The notes beneath the pieces were generated by a model. It had not been told where the DNA came from. It did not search any database and saw only the letters and a list, made by a program, of their open reading frames with translations. A DNA stretch of 64,000 nucleotides, taken from assembly GCA_030272155.1 (NCBI GenBank), contig CP126205.1, forward strand, positions 2,282,501 to 2,346,500, written 5' to 3'. The translations under genes and the position numbers were made by a program. Origin of the DNA: Tetradesmus obliquus (lineage: Eukaryota > Chlorophyta > Chlorophyceae > Sphaeropleales > Scenedesmaceae). How positions within the stretch are numbered: position 1 is the first letter of the stretch; every line of letters begins with the position of its first letter. This document shows positions 47,101-58,923 of the stretch, in pieces.

Positions 47101-47862
47101 AGCAAGTGCCGTGCAAAACTGCGCTGCACCATGCACCCCAAACACTGCAGCAATGCACCCTGCCACCTAAGCATGTGGCTAAGCATGCGGGCAGCCACAA
47201 CAGGCAGTGCCTGAATGGGCGCCGAGACCTCAACACCATGCTGCTGTCTTGCTGCACAACACAACAACAGCCGTAACAAGCAACGGCAGGCGCGTGGCCC
47301 TCCTGTCATGAACTCTAACATAACAGCCTGCACTGTGCATGCAAGCATCAGTCGCTTACAGAGTCTCCATAGCACCTACAGCACCTACTGCAATTAGACC
47401 GATCACTGACCACATCACAGCAGTTTGCTCGCTGCACTATCACCTGCCGCATGCCACACACTCCCCTGCCGGGCAGCCTCAAGCTGGCAATGCGTGCTGC
47501 AGCGGTGCGCTCAAGCACAGCATGGCACTGCGTACGTCAATGTGTTTGATCGCACGCCAGCAGCACCAAAGCAGCCCGGCTCATACACCACAAAGTACCT
47601 GCATAGTGTACTCTGCAAGCGGCCTGCCTGCAAAGCAACTGCTGCACTGCCCAGCAGCTGCAACAAGCAGGAATCACAGCACAGCAGAAGACACAGGGCG
47701 TGCTTGACAAACCACCTGCGGCACATCGCGCCACCGTCACACACGCCCGGCGGTGTGCAGCAGACAGCACAACGACCGCTAGCGCAAAACCCTCGCAAAG
47801 ACCTCGGTCACAGGCTTGAACCCTAAACCCGCATTCAGATCCAGTTTGAACCCTAACACCCT
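44134..47862. other. gene-poor C/A-rich region downstream of GATA gene
   Basis: No gene was recognised. C/A richness on the plus strand fits a G/T-rich 3' untranslated region of the minus-strand GATA gene ending at 47863. TTACA motifs at about 47353 and 44432 are candidate poly(A) signals. The right end of the 44.1-44.4 kb part must include the WW-gene promoter. Confidence 0.45.
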
Positions 47863-50682
47863 TTAAACCCTTGCCAGCTTGAGCACAGGCCGCTTGCCAA
47901 CAACAACAGCAGGGCTGCCGCCGCTGCGTGTGCCTGTATGCACCCCACCATCCATGTTCAATGGAAGCATGCCGCTGCTGTCATACGCTGCTGCTGCTGC
48001 TGCTGCTGCTGGTTCCGCTGCAGGAGCCAGCGGCGCCGGCAGTGCTGCTGCTGCTGCTGGTGTGGCAGCAGCGCTCGGCGCGGGGCGCTTGCGGTTGTTG
48101 GCGCTGTTGGCGCCGCTGCTGCTGCTAGATCCAGGCTGCCGGCCGCCGGGGCGTCCGGAGGATGGGATGGGTGGTCCGAGGTTGTGTGTGCGGCGGTAGC
48201 GTGTGCCGCAGGCGTTGCACAGGATCGGCTTGGCTGGGGGCCCGCGGCGCCACTGGGGGGACTCTGCAAGAGCAGCAGCAGCAGCAGCAGTGGCGGCGGC
48301 ATGTAGTGTTAGAGGGAGTGCGCCAAGTTATGCAGAGGTGGCATTGGTGAAATGCTGGAGCTGCCGCCTGTGCAGCTCGTGCTGGCAGCACGTGCCTCTC
48401 AAACCACAATAAATTCAGCAGGCAGCAGCAGGCAGCTTACAAGCACGAAAGTGATGGTGAGTCACCCAACTAACACTCACAGCGCTGGTCAAACTCAGGC
48501 TGACAGCTGCACGAGACACCAGCTGGTTGTTTCTAAACCCGATACATGACAAGATACGTAACAAAAACGACACTAAGCGCTCACCAAGCACGCCGCAGTG
48601 GTCACATGGGCCGCCTCCCTTGTGGTGGAACTGCCGCTGAACAGGCTTGCCACCCGCTGCTGCTGCTGCCGGCTTGGCCCCGCTGTCATCCTGCTGCTGC
48701 GTCTGCGCACTCTCGTTGCTGCTATCGCCAGCGCTGCCGGAATCCGCTGCCACAGGCATCGCTGCCGCTGCCGCCGCAGCCTTCTCTGCTGCTGCTGCTG
48801 CTGCCACCGCTGCTGCCGCGGCCTCCCATTCACTCTGGCGCTTGGCCTCTGCAGCAGCCGCAGCCACTGCTGCCGTTGCTGCTGCCACTGCTGCTGCTGC
48901 TGCCGCCTCGATCGCTGCTGCAGATCGCTGCCTGCCTGGATAGCCGCCTGCAGCATCACTGCCTTCTGCGCTGCTGTCGCTGCCCGCGAATGCAGCAGCA
49001 GTCGCTGCTGCTGCTGCCGCCTTGACAATGCCCGCGCTGCTGCTGCTGCTGCCGATGCTCGTGCGGCGGCTGCTGCTGTTGCTGCTGCCCTTGGGCCTGC
49101 CGCGCGCCTTGCCGGGAGCCTTCGCAGCCGATGCTGCTGCTGCTGCTGCTGCTGCCGATGACACTGCCAGGTACCCGGCGGGAGTCCTGTTATGCATGCC
49201 ATGCAAGTGAGTGTCAGCCGGGATCCTGCCTCCAAGGTTTAGCCCGTGCTTGTGAACGCCTCCTGCTGCTGCCCCAAGCCGACCCCCTGGCCCAACCATC
49301 ATCATGCCTGCCCTGGCATGGCCTGCTGCTGCTGCTGCTGCCCCGTGTGAAGCTTTTCCTGCAAAGCTTCCTGCAAACCCTCCCGCCCTGCCAGCCTTGC
49401 TGCTTGCAAGCGGGCTGCTGCTGCTGCCGACAAGTGCGGATTGCTTCTCTGCGTCACGTGCTGCTGCTGTACCGCCCATAGGGGTGCCTGTACTGCCATC
49501 CAGCATGACTAGGCGGTACATCAACTGCCCGCCATGCTGCTGCTGCTGCTGGTGATGGTGGTGGTGGCCAGCTAGACCCTGCTGTTGCTGCTGCTGCTGA
49601 GCAATGCCGTGATGCTGCCTGTTGCGCCGCAGCGCTGCTGCTGCAACTTGGCCAGACAAGCTCCTGCGTGCACCGCCTCCTGCAATCCCGCCTGCTGGAC
49701 CTCCATCCACAGCCATATCTGCTGCTGCTGCTGAGGCTGAGCCGTGTGCTTCTGGCGTATCAAACAGCCCTGCTACATCTGTAGGGCCTGGGGGCAGTGC
49801 CCCTGGCCCACACAATGACAGCAATTGCTCAGATGCCTCATCATAAATGCAGCCGTCCATGCATGCAAAAGGACTCGCATTGGGTCCCACACCAAGCTGG
49901 CCATCCAGCTGCATCAGATCCAAGCTCGGAGGTGTTGTTGCTGCATCTGCTTCATCCATGAGTGCTGCAACAGTGCTTGCAGATACAAGCGGGCTGCGGC
50001 TCCGTCCTGCTGCTGCTGCTGCCGGCGTCATGCCCCATAGGGAGCCACCGCTGCTGCTGCCATGCTGTGCTGCTGCTGCTGCAAGGTCTGCCGCTGGTGC
50101 CAGCGCAAGGGCAGCAGATGAGCCAGCGCTTGCCAGATGGCTGTTACTGCTGCCGCCGGGAGTGTGCTGCTGCTGCTGCTGCTGCTGCTGTTGGTGTGCA
50201 TGGTGCTGCTGAGGGCTGCAGAGGGGTGCTGCTGCTGTCACTGCTGTTGCATCGCAGTCGGTGTCATCAAGCAGCAGGAATGAGGCCCGAGAGTTGCAGC
50301 ACGTCTCGTAGACGCTGTCGGCATCAAAGAAGCTGCTGTTGGCACTGCCCTGCCGAGAGGAGGAGCCACCTGCTGCTGCTGCTGCTGCTGGTGCCAAGGC
50401 ATTGCTGGACCTGCTGCGCTGCATGCTTGCAGGAAAATCTGCTGCTGCAGGCTTGCTGGCGGTTACTGCTGCGGCGCAAGCTGCAGGGCCTGCTGTTGAG
50501 CAGGGCGCAACCAGGAGCTGTTGCTGCTGCTGTTGCTGCTGCAGCTGCTGCTGTTGCGGCGCCTGCTGGCTGTTGCTGCCGACCGCCACTGCTGTGGGTG
50601 AGCACAAGGTGAAGCTGCAGATGGTGTTGCTGCTGGCTCTCTGCTGCACTGCAAGGCTGGCTGGCGGCAACGTTGGGGCCAT
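47863..50682 (-). CDS. GATA zinc-finger transcription factor, 832 aa
   Basis: Two coding exons, 50682-48585 and 48263-47863, with donor GTGAGC and acceptor CTGCTCTTGCAG; phase 1 matches and the frame is open to TAA. The GATA finger is split by the intron: CDHCGVL, then ESPQWRRGPPAKP, then LCNACGTRYRR. This is C-x2-C-x18-C-x2-C (C693, C696, C715, C718), the plant-type spacing, near the C terminus. It is followed by a Ser/Ala-rich tail ending GKRPVLKLARV with basic NRKRP. The first about 690 residues are Ala, Gln, Ser and His-rich without other domains. An acceptor (TTCTTTTCGCAG) lies 8 bp before the chosen ATG, so a 5' non-coding or coding exon upstream is likely. It probably binds GATA motifs in the nucleus; targets are unknown. 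Confidence 0.88.
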
Positions 50683-52528
50683 GAATGTCCTGCGAAAAGA
50701 AGAAGCGATAAACAGCACGTGAGAGGCTGCACAGCGGGAACCTCACCCAGGCGAAGGGAACGCCTCCATGCCGTCGACGCCTCGTCGCCATAGATCGCTT
50801 CCAATGCATGTACGTTGCTGATATAAAAATCCAGCATCGCTGGGCATGCGCCAATGTGTGCTCCCTTGGTTCCACGGGCCACTGACCGGCGCGTGCGCAT
50901 CTATCGCTGTCTATACAAGCACATATAGCATGAAAACATATTTCCACACCATCAGGTGAGCTAACGAGGCTGCCACTACAGCTGCCCCACAGTTGGCTGG
51001 CGAGACACCTCTGTGCTGCCACGGACGACAGCCTGGTGCGCTAAAAAGCTTTTTCTGAATGTAAGAACGCTCTAGAAAGGCTGATCAGCAGGCAAAGCGC
51101 TGTCGTGGACGCAAACGACGCCTTGCCCACTTGGCACCCCCTGCCCCACAGCGGCCGCACCTGATCAGCACTGCTTCATGGCTTGATCTCCGCGTTACCA
51201 GTCAAAAGCGGCCAGCTACAGAAGCTGAAAACGTTCGACAGGCTATGCTGGCTCCGCGTGGGTTATCTACCAAAACTCAGGGAATCAATGTTCAGCTACT
51301 AAGATTAATTGTTCCTGAATGCAGAGCGATGGTGCCAGGCACCGCATTGAAGACTGACAGTAGCGGCAGTGACAGTGGTGTGCGTGGATGCAGAAGCGGC
51401 AGACCAAGTGCAGCAACGGCACTGCCAAAGCAGGTCAAAAAAAGCAAACACAGTTGTTATCATCGGCTAATGGTGATGCGTTACCCACAGTGTTGACCGT
51501 GGGGTGATTTGGTGATTTGACTGTACTGATTCACGCGCCAATGCACGTCCACAGTGTCCGCAGCTGCCTTGCAGCGCTGACAGTATCTGTGATGCAAGCG
51601 GGCTGCACCCCTGCTGCAATGCAGCCTGCACTCAGCTGGGCACACAGGAGGCCTAGCAACTGCAGCAGCACTGCTGCCCGAGGCACTGCATCATGCAAAA
51701 GTTCAACAGCCTACGATGATGCGCCAAAATGCACAGCATGATATCATCAAGTCACCAACCAGCCGACTGCTAGGATGGCCTCTTAGAGTGCCTCTTGTGG
51801 ATCGCCATGCACCGCACAACAAGCTAGTTGTAGCTATAGCTGGCTCAACTCAGCACAACCAGAAGCGCTCAGGCTGGAGATAGCTCACACAGCTTGTACA
51901 GCTGCACATGTACACTACCCTGCCAACCACTGCAGCAACGTGTGCGTTATACACAAGGGTTTAGAAGCTGTAAAACATCAAGAAACCACACGGGAGATGT
52001 GGGCAGTACAGCATTCTGTGCTGGCCTCAAGGCAAGCTGCAAGAAAAGTGCGACCAGAACTTCTGTCAATCGGCTGTGCGCACAGCCTGCTGCTGCTTCA
52101 AATGCAGGAGGCTGCTTCAAGAATCCAACTCTCGCAGCTCCAACACGCGTTTGCAGCACTTCTATCCATTTACAAGCAGCTCCAACGCGCGTTTGCAGCA
52201 CTTCTATCCATATACAAGCAACCCCACAATGCAAGTATTTTTCCAAGTCAACATGAGCCTCCACGTCAACACGGGTCACTTGAAGCCGACAAGGCCCATC
52301 CAATGTGCAAACCCCGTCCCATAAACTACAGTAACCTAGCACATCATTTGCTATTCAGCGGGGTCCCATGCGCACACAAGCACTGCGCAGCAGCACAACA
52401 ACAGGCACGCACCCTGCGTCCTGCGACACAGCGCAGACAATGCGCACACACCACACAAATCATCATGTGCAGATCCCTGCACACTCGCAATGCACAGCAA
52501 TGCACAGCAGTCTCTCAACACTTCACTC
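50683..52528. other. spacer between GATA and LRR genes
   Basis: No gene was recognised. The right part (about 51.8-52.5 kb) is C/A-rich, as expected for the 3' untranslated region of the minus-strand LRR gene. A TTACA at 52169-52173 is a plausible poly(A) signal. The left part should hold the GATA promoter and any 5' exon. Confidence 0.4.
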
Positions 52529-55293
52529 TTACCACTGCCCCGAGGCTGGTGCTGCAAGCTCCAAGAGCTGCTGCCGCCTCACACCAGCCAATCTGATCCA
52601 CCACGCGACCGCTATATCCGCCATGCTCGACAGCAGGTTCAGATAATACAGTGCCGAGTCAAGGAACGCCCACTCCAGCGGAACGTTCCCAAGGAGGAAC
52701 AGCGCCGTCAGCAGCACAGCAGACCCCGGAGCTTCTGTCAATGCAGCGCAACCCTGCACCAGCTGAACATAACGCACCACGCTTTCATGGCTAGCCAACC
52801 CCACCAGATGCATTAGCAATGTCACCGGACACAGCACGGCAAGTAATGCAATACCAGGCCCTAACAACAGCAGCATCAGCGGGTAAGCAGCCCACCAGGG
52901 AGCCGCAAACAGCCATCCATACACGCGCTTGATTAGCAGCGCTCCAGGGGGTAGAATATCGGCCACTAGAGCTGGGGATGCTGCCTCGAGTGCCGGAGGC
53001 AGGCAGGCGGCTGCGAGTAGCCGGAAGTTGACGACCGCGCCGACCAATGCATGTGGAACACAAACGAAGCCAAGCAGCACGTAGCTGGGCCAGCTGCACG
53101 ACAATAACAAAGGGCAGCAGATGTGGCGGCAGCATCAGACAGCAGAAGCAGTGTGGGCTGATGCACTCTCTCACTTTCTGGTCAGCCCGGCTGGACAGTA
53201 GGCATTGCAAGTGCGATGACGTCAGCATGGAGCTAATGCATGGGTGCAGGCATGCTAAGCGACTTATGAAGGCTATGATGCCCTGTAGGATACATGACCA
53301 TGCTGCGTGTGCATCATGTGGATGGCAGAGTGGGCGGAGCTGCAGCAAGCACGCAGCGACACCACTGCACTGTGCTTGGGGCAGGCATGCTGACCGACTA
53401 GCAAAGGCTATGATGCCCTGTTGGATACATGGCCATGATGTGCGGGCGACAACTCGACAGCGAGGTGTGGGGAGCTGCAGTATGCACACTACGTCACCAC
53501 TGCACTGCGCTTGCATGGCTGCTATTTCCTCTGCCGCATGCATGCCGCTCGCATATGCACCTCCAGGCAAGCCTCTGAACTAGAACTGCAACGCAGCGCA
53601 CTCACAGCTTGACATGTGGTGTAGTATGCATATGACTTTGATCTGCCTAGCTCAGGGCCCGCACGCATGCGCATTGCCTTTGAACTATTTGAACTGCAAC
53701 ACAGCGCACTCACAGCTTGACATGTGGCGGGCTCAGGCCCCACAGCAGCAGCAGCCGCACATCCGTGACCACATCAAGCAGCACTGCCACCAGCGGCAGC
53801 AGCAGCGTGGCGCTGAAGCAGCTGCTGCTGCCCCTGCTGCCGCTGCCAAAGCCATACACCTCAGCCAGCGGCGAGCTGCTGCTGCGGCCTGCTGCAATGC
53901 CCCGCTGCTCGCTGCTGCCGAGCCGCCGCGAGCCATTCAGATCGCTGCCGCCGTCGACGTGGTTTTGTCCGAAGCCGCTCGAAAGGCCGAAACCTCGGAC
54001 GAGCATGTAACGCGCGCCCGCCCAAGATGCAGCAGGCGGCGTAACAAGCGCTGAAGGCAAGTTATCAGGCTTGCTGCTGCTGCTGCTGCTGCTGTCGAGC
54101 CCCCCTTCAGGTCCCGCTAAAGCTGAACTGAAAGGGCTTACTGGCCGGTTGTACCCTGCTGCATCGTGCGGCGTGCGCGGCTGCTGATACAGCAGAGGCA
54201 GCGTCTGCTGTGCGCGCGCATTGCTGCTGCTGCTGCTGCCGGCTGGAGCAGTGCTGGTGGGCTGGGGTGGTGGGCCGGTGACGAGCCACTGCCGTTGGTA
54301 GGGTTGCTGCCAGGGCTGCGGCTGCTGGTTGGCTGGGGGTTGTACCATCCAGCGAAGCAGCCGGCAGTGGTGCAGCCAGATCAGCAGCAGCGCTGCAAAG
54401 AGGCCGGCCCAGAGGCATAGGATGGCCACTAGGTGGGTGCCCCCATGGTCACACTGTGGAGCAAGAATTGAAAGATATGCAGCAAAAGGACATATGTATT
54501 GTGACTGGTGTTGGTGTTGTAGGTTGGTGTGCTTAGTGCAGTGTGAAGAGGCTGGCCCAGAGGCATAGGTTGGCTACTAGGTGGGTGCCCCCATGGTCAC
54601 ACTGTGGAGCGGGGGGCAGGAAGTGGGGCATGACAATAAAAAGGAGGATAGTTACATGTGGGTCGTAGAATGAGGCGCACATTGCATTGTAGCCGTGAAA
54701 ATGTATGTAGCAGTGAAAATGTATGTATTTGATAACTCGCAGTGACGGTGCATGGTGCCGTAAGCAAGAGCAAGAACAGGTGGAACTTCATCTACACTGA
54801 CACCAGTCATGCAGCAGCCCACCTGGTTGCTTGCGTCTATGTGCAGGTCACTCGCGCCATATACGTAGCTGGTGCAGCCGCCGGCTGGGTGCTTCGGGTG
54901 CCGCTGCAGGCACACAAACGCCCCCTCGTCCCTGATACCTAAGATACCCCTGTTGTGGCTCATACCTGCAGAGCTTACGGTGGTGCCAGGACCCATATGT
55001 AACTACCCCCTCTCAAATGCATTCAAATGCGTTCAACCCAGCCAGTCAGCATCCCACCTGGTTGCTTGCGTCTATGTGCAGGTCACTCGCTCCATACACG
55101 TAGCTGGTGCAGCCGGCTGGGTGCTTCGGGTGCCGCTGCAGGCACACAAACGCCCCCTCGTCATAACAGAAGCGCCGCAGCCAGCAGCGCGGCGCGTCAA
55201 GCCTCCCTCCAAATGCGGGCTTTCCAACACTGCTGCTGCTGCTGCTGTTGAGAGGTTTTGCCACTGTTGCTGACAACCCTGACCACAGCAGCA

Positions 55294-55327
<34 letters not shown>

Positions 55328-55674
55328 TGAACCGCTATCTCTACTGACACCACCTTCACCAGCCTGGTTCTGTGTTCGGCCTGCTTCCCGCCCTGCACTC
55401 CTGCTGCAGCTGCTCGACCTTTCCTGCAAAGGCTTCGGCCCCTGCCCCGCTGCTGCTGCTGCTGCTGCTGCCAGGCCAGCTGGCGGCACCCGGTTTCCTG
55501 ACAGGTCAGCCAGCTTCAAACTGACCATGCCCCGGCCCCATTCGCACGGCAGTTCATCCAGCGAAAGGTTGTTGGCATTCAAATACAGGTATGAAAGAGC
55601 GCCGAGACTGCCCCACTGGCGGGGCAGTGTGCCGCTGAGAGCATTGTGGGAGAGGTCCAGCAGCAGCAGCGCCT

Positions 55675-55714
<40 letters not shown>

Positions 55715-58022
55715 ACATTGGCATTCAGATACAGGTATGACAATGCGCCGAGGCTGCCCCATTGGCGGGGCAGTGTGCCGCTGAGAGCATTGTGTAACAG
55801 GTCCAACAGCAGCAGCGCCTGCAGCAGCAGCAGCAGCAGCAGCGGCAGCAGCAGCAGCAGACATCGGCATTCAAATACAGGTATGACAGAGCGCCGAGGC
55901 TGCCCCACTGGCGGGGCAGTGTGCCGTTAAGTGCTTTGTGAGACAGGTCCAGCAGCAGCAGCGCCTGCAGCAGCGCCTGCAGCAGCAGCAGCAGCAGCAG
56001 CCGCAGCAGCAGCAAACATTGGCATCCAAATACATGTACGAAAATGCGCCGTGGCTGCCCCGCTGGCGAGGCAGTGTGCCGCTGAGTGCATTGTGTGACA
56101 GGTCCAGCAGCAGCAGCGCCTGCATGTCAAAGCACACAGAAGCAGCACAGAAGTATGGTCGGCTGCTGGGCTGGTGACGCACATGTGTGTAGTTGACTAG
56201 TGCGTGACTAGAACAACCAGCATGACGTTTGGCAGAAGTGCTGTGGAAGCCCACAACAACAGAGTGCGTAGTTGAGCGCAGCATAGCTGTTGCTCGTCAC
56301 TCCCTGTTCCTGTTTACTCTCAGTTTCGTTCACACTTTTGTTCACAAGGTTCAATGATCCAATACAAAACTCTCAAGCAATCATAGGCATGCACACAGTA
56401 GCATGCGCTGTGCAGCACACTCAGCACAGCACCGCTAGCTATGCTGCAACACCGCGGCCACCCTCACCTGCAGCTGCACGAGCTGCTCCTGCCCACCCCG
56501 TTATTTTGTTATGTGACAGCACCAGGCTGTTCAGCTGCTTCGCCCCTGCCAGCTCAGCAGGCAGGCTGCCACGCACCCCACAGCCCACTGATCACTGGGT
56601 TCACGTCTCACACGCACTTTCAAATGCCTCACATACGCACGCAGCTGGGCAACCCATCACCAACAGATACACCGGTGAAACCGCCTGTACTGCACCAGCT
56701 GCCTCAACCTCTCACCTGCAGCTGCAGCAGCTGCTCCGGCAGCGACCCCGTCAGTTTGTTATGTGACAGCACCAGGCTGTTCAGCTGCCTGGCCCCTGCC
56801 AGCTCAGCAGGCAGGCTGCCACAAGCCCCGCAGCCCACCACTCTTAGCTGCGTGAGGCGAGGCAGCGCTTGGAACCAGCGCGGCGGCAAGCCGCCTGCTT
56901 CTACTGCTGCTGCTGCTGCTGTTTGTGGGACGGCAGTTACAGCTAGCCCTGCAGATCCAGCGCTGCTGCTGCTGCTGCTGCTGCTGCTGTCAGCAAGCAC
57001 CTGCAACTGCAGCTGCTCACCAATGGCTGGCTGTGCTAGGGCTTCACTTGCTGTTACGGCAACGGAATTGCCACTGAGCTGCTGCTGGCGCGGCTGTTGT
57101 GCATCCAGTGCTGATACCCTGCTGCCTGCTGCTTGATTGCTGTTTGCCTGTAAATCTCGCTGCAGTGCTGCTGCTGCTGCTGCTGCTGCTGCCATGCCAC
57201 TAACACCAAACAGCATCTCCTGCACGTTGCTAGGGGTGGGACCTGTACGTGGTGCAGCGCCCAGATGCAGAACGCGTGTTAGGGTTTCAGCATAAATCTT
57301 TGCACATTGAGTTGTTCAGGTGTGTGGATTACAATCAACAATGTGCACCGGCTTGCTGCAGCAGCTGCATGCAACTGCCGCCAACACAGAACCATGCTCG
57401 TCTTGCAGTGCACATACTGCGATGCAGGAGCAAACACGCATCACAACTGCCTGCTTGCCATCAGCCATGCACAGGTCGCAGCATTGCTGTGTCACTGATG
57501 TTGCACAGTCAGCTGCAGAGCAACTTGGCAAGGTAGGCAGAGGCCCTCAAACAGCACAGCACACACACGGCCCTCAACAACGTGCAATAATCACACAGAC
57601 CTCAGCACAGTAACAAGCCGCTCACCGACTGGCCTGTCACTCTTCATGCACAGCAGCTGCAGCTCCCGCACATGTGGCAGCTGCAGCACCGCGCCACCTG
57701 GTGCTGCCAGCGCTGAATCATTCAGCAGCACTGACTTTGCATCCAGCTGCAAGTTAATGCTGACTGCCCGCCATTCTCCCATAATGTAGCCGCAGAATAC
57801 GCCCTCCCATGTGCATGGATTGCTGCTGGCATTCCAGCTGATGAGTTCCTTGCAGGATTCTGCACAGATGCTGGCCTTCAGTGCTAGCAGGCCCAACAGA
57901 TCCGGGTGCTGCTGTTGGCGAGCGGTAGACAGCGTTCCAGAGGCCGCTATGCATAGCAATAGCAGCAGCAAAGGGAGCCTCGCGGCATGCACGCCATGGG
58001 CTTTTGAAATAGAAAGCAGCAT
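52529..58022 (-). CDS. LRR surface protein with multi-pass, XK-related-like C-terminal domain, about 947 aa
   Basis: Core exons 58022-57626, 57242-56716, 55672-55058, 54453-53714 and 53093-52529; donors GTGAGC, GTGAGA, GTGGGA and GTGAGT; phases 1, 0, 0, 2 all agree. A signal peptide (LPLLLLLLCIAASG) is followed by an LRR N-cap (DLLGLLALKASICAESCKEL, NPCTWEGVFC). LRRs follow in exons 2 and 3 (LNSLVLSHNKLTGSLP, LDLSHNALSGTLPRQWG). Then come a Ser/Ala-rich region, a Cys-containing stretch (EGAFVCLQRHPKHP), a transmembrane helix near 520-540 and a Gln/Pro/Ser-rich loop. At least five further hydrophobic segments start at LLDVVTDVRLLLLWG. The D-x2-TD motif and later ALTEAPGSAVLLTALF resemble XK-related proteins, an inference. 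Up to three more copies of the LRR unit lie between exons 2 and 3. Several junctions are duplicated. Confidence 0.8.
53240..53460 (-). repeat. two-copy tandem repeat in last LRR-gene intron, about 135 bp
   Basis: Copies of GGCTATGATGCCCTGT plus GGATACATG occur at about 53271 and 53406, with GGCATGCT...GACT before and CACTGCACTG after each. Confidence 0.75.
53585..53735 (-). repeat. duplicated 3' end and donor of LRR-gene exon 4
   Basis: Plus-strand CGCACTCACAGCTTGACATG occurs at the real exon end (donor at 53713) and again around 53597 in the downstream intron. The GTGAGTGCGC donor is intact in both, spacing about 109 bp. Confidence 0.85.
54540..54620 (-). repeat. duplicated acceptor and start of LRR-gene exon 4
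   Basis: Coding-strand CTCCACAG|TGTGACCATGGGGGCACC is present at the real acceptor (54454) and again near 54605, upstream in the intron. The copy runs about 60 bp into the exon. Confidence 0.85.
54824..55175 (-). repeat. duplicated 3' end and donor of LRR-gene exon 3
   Basis: The segment encoding EGAFVCLQRHPKHPAG to DASNQ with its GTGGG donor occurs at the real exon end (55058) and again at about 54935-54824. The intronic copy keeps the frame and carries one extra Gly codon. Confidence 0.85.
55672..56119 (-). repeat. tandem LRR-unit exon copies separated by CTG-repeat spacers
   Basis: A 102-bp unit (34 codons, ALLLLDLSHNALSGTLPRQW to LYLNAN) is present at 56119-56018, 55964-55863 and 55818-55717, and begins the real exon 3 at 55672. 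Starts are 155, 146 and 146 bp apart. Spacers of 53, 44 and 44 bp are almost pure CTG repeat and each begins GT and ends CAG. They would be unusually short GT-AG introns if spliced. Confidence 0.88.
56455..56580 (-). repeat. duplicated 3' end and donor of LRR-gene exon 2
   Basis: Coding-strand CTGAACAGCCTGGTGCTGTC through CTGCAG|GTGAGG copies the end of exon 2 (real donor GTGAGA at 56715). The copy lies about 250 bp downstream in the intron and has lost 8 bp near its end, shifting the frame. Confidence 0.8.
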
Positions 58023-58661
58023 AGGAACAGGTGCAGCAAGTGATCCGGACGCAGTGGCCCGTCAAGGCATGATCACTTCGTTCTCATTGACGTTCATTTC
58101 GTGGCTGAATCAGAGGAAGGAGGCTCGAGCGTGCTGCACGCTCGTTCCACTGGTGGTGAGGTGTTCCGCTGGTGAACAACAGCTTCGACTGATGATGAAG
58201 GCGAGTATGGCTCGTTATTTACATCACTTACGATACGTCCGCAATAAGACAGCAAGGCAAAAGCCCCACCCCCATACACGCTGACACATGTACAGGCAGT
58301 GGTGACAGGTCACTGGGGCCCATGTGATAACAGGCAGTTGTACTGTCTGCTCCGCGACGGTTCCTTCGACACTTGCTGCATCATTCCTGTGCATCTCCAG
58401 CGACTGCAGCGGCACGTTCCTTTATCGCCTGCCTGAGCTGCTGGCTGCATGCACAAGGCAGGCAGAACAGTAGCAGTGCCAGGCAGTGCAGGGCTGTTGT
58501 GAATACGGGGTATTGCCTGATCACTTGCGGAGAGAACGTGATTGAGCAGCCAGAAAAGATAGAAAAGCAGCCTGCTGCAGATGCCAGGCGATACAACCTG
58601 ACCCTGGCCTGTGGTGATCTTGTTGGATGGCACTTCGAATGTCAGGCCTGCCACTCGTCAT
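58023..58661. other. spacer between LRR gene start and exonuclease gene end
   Basis: No gene was recognised. It should contain the LRR-gene promoter and the 3' end of the minus-strand exonuclease transcript. An open frame runs on the plus strand from about 58373, discussed as an inverted copy. Confidence 0.4.
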
Positions 58662-58715
58662 GGCTGGCAAACCAAAGGCTGCTCCAGTGCTGCTATTATC
58701 TTTGGTTTGCCAGCC
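58662..58715. repeat. perfect 16-bp hairpin
   Basis: GGCTGGCAAACCAAAG (58662-58677) and CTTTGGTTTGCCAGCC (58700-58715) are perfect inverted repeats around a 22-nt loop. They sit at the start of the inverted exonuclease exon copy. Confidence 0.9.
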
Positions 58716-58923
58716 TGCTGGTGCACTATGAGGTGGCGGAGCTGCCTGAGAGGCTCACACTGAGGCAAGGCTTCCAGGGCATGGCGCAAGCAGTGAGCCT
58801 GCCATTGCCTCCCCGAACAGCTGCAGTAAGCTTTGTGACCTCCAAACTGTGGACAGCACCTTACCTCAGAGTGAGCCTCTCCGGCAGCCCTGCCACTTCA
58901 TAGTGCACCAGCAGGCTGGCAAA
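58706..58923. repeat. 60-bp inverted repeat of an exonuclease exon end
   Basis: Plus-strand 58706-58765 encodes FASLLVHYEVAELPERLTLR in plus orientation. The same segment lies in minus orientation at 58864-58923, with about five mismatches and a 98-bp spacer. The plus copy runs on past the splice point (LTLRQGFQG), whereas the minus copies end at a GT donor. Confidence 0.85.

Noticed and set aside
45404..47400. several 100-170-codon frames on both strands
   Set aside because: Short, compositionally driven, mutually overlapping and without recognisable domains or matched splice sites.
47820..47870. telomere-like CCCTAAACCC
   Set aside because: Only single degenerate units occur next to a gene end; no array, so not an interstitial telomere.
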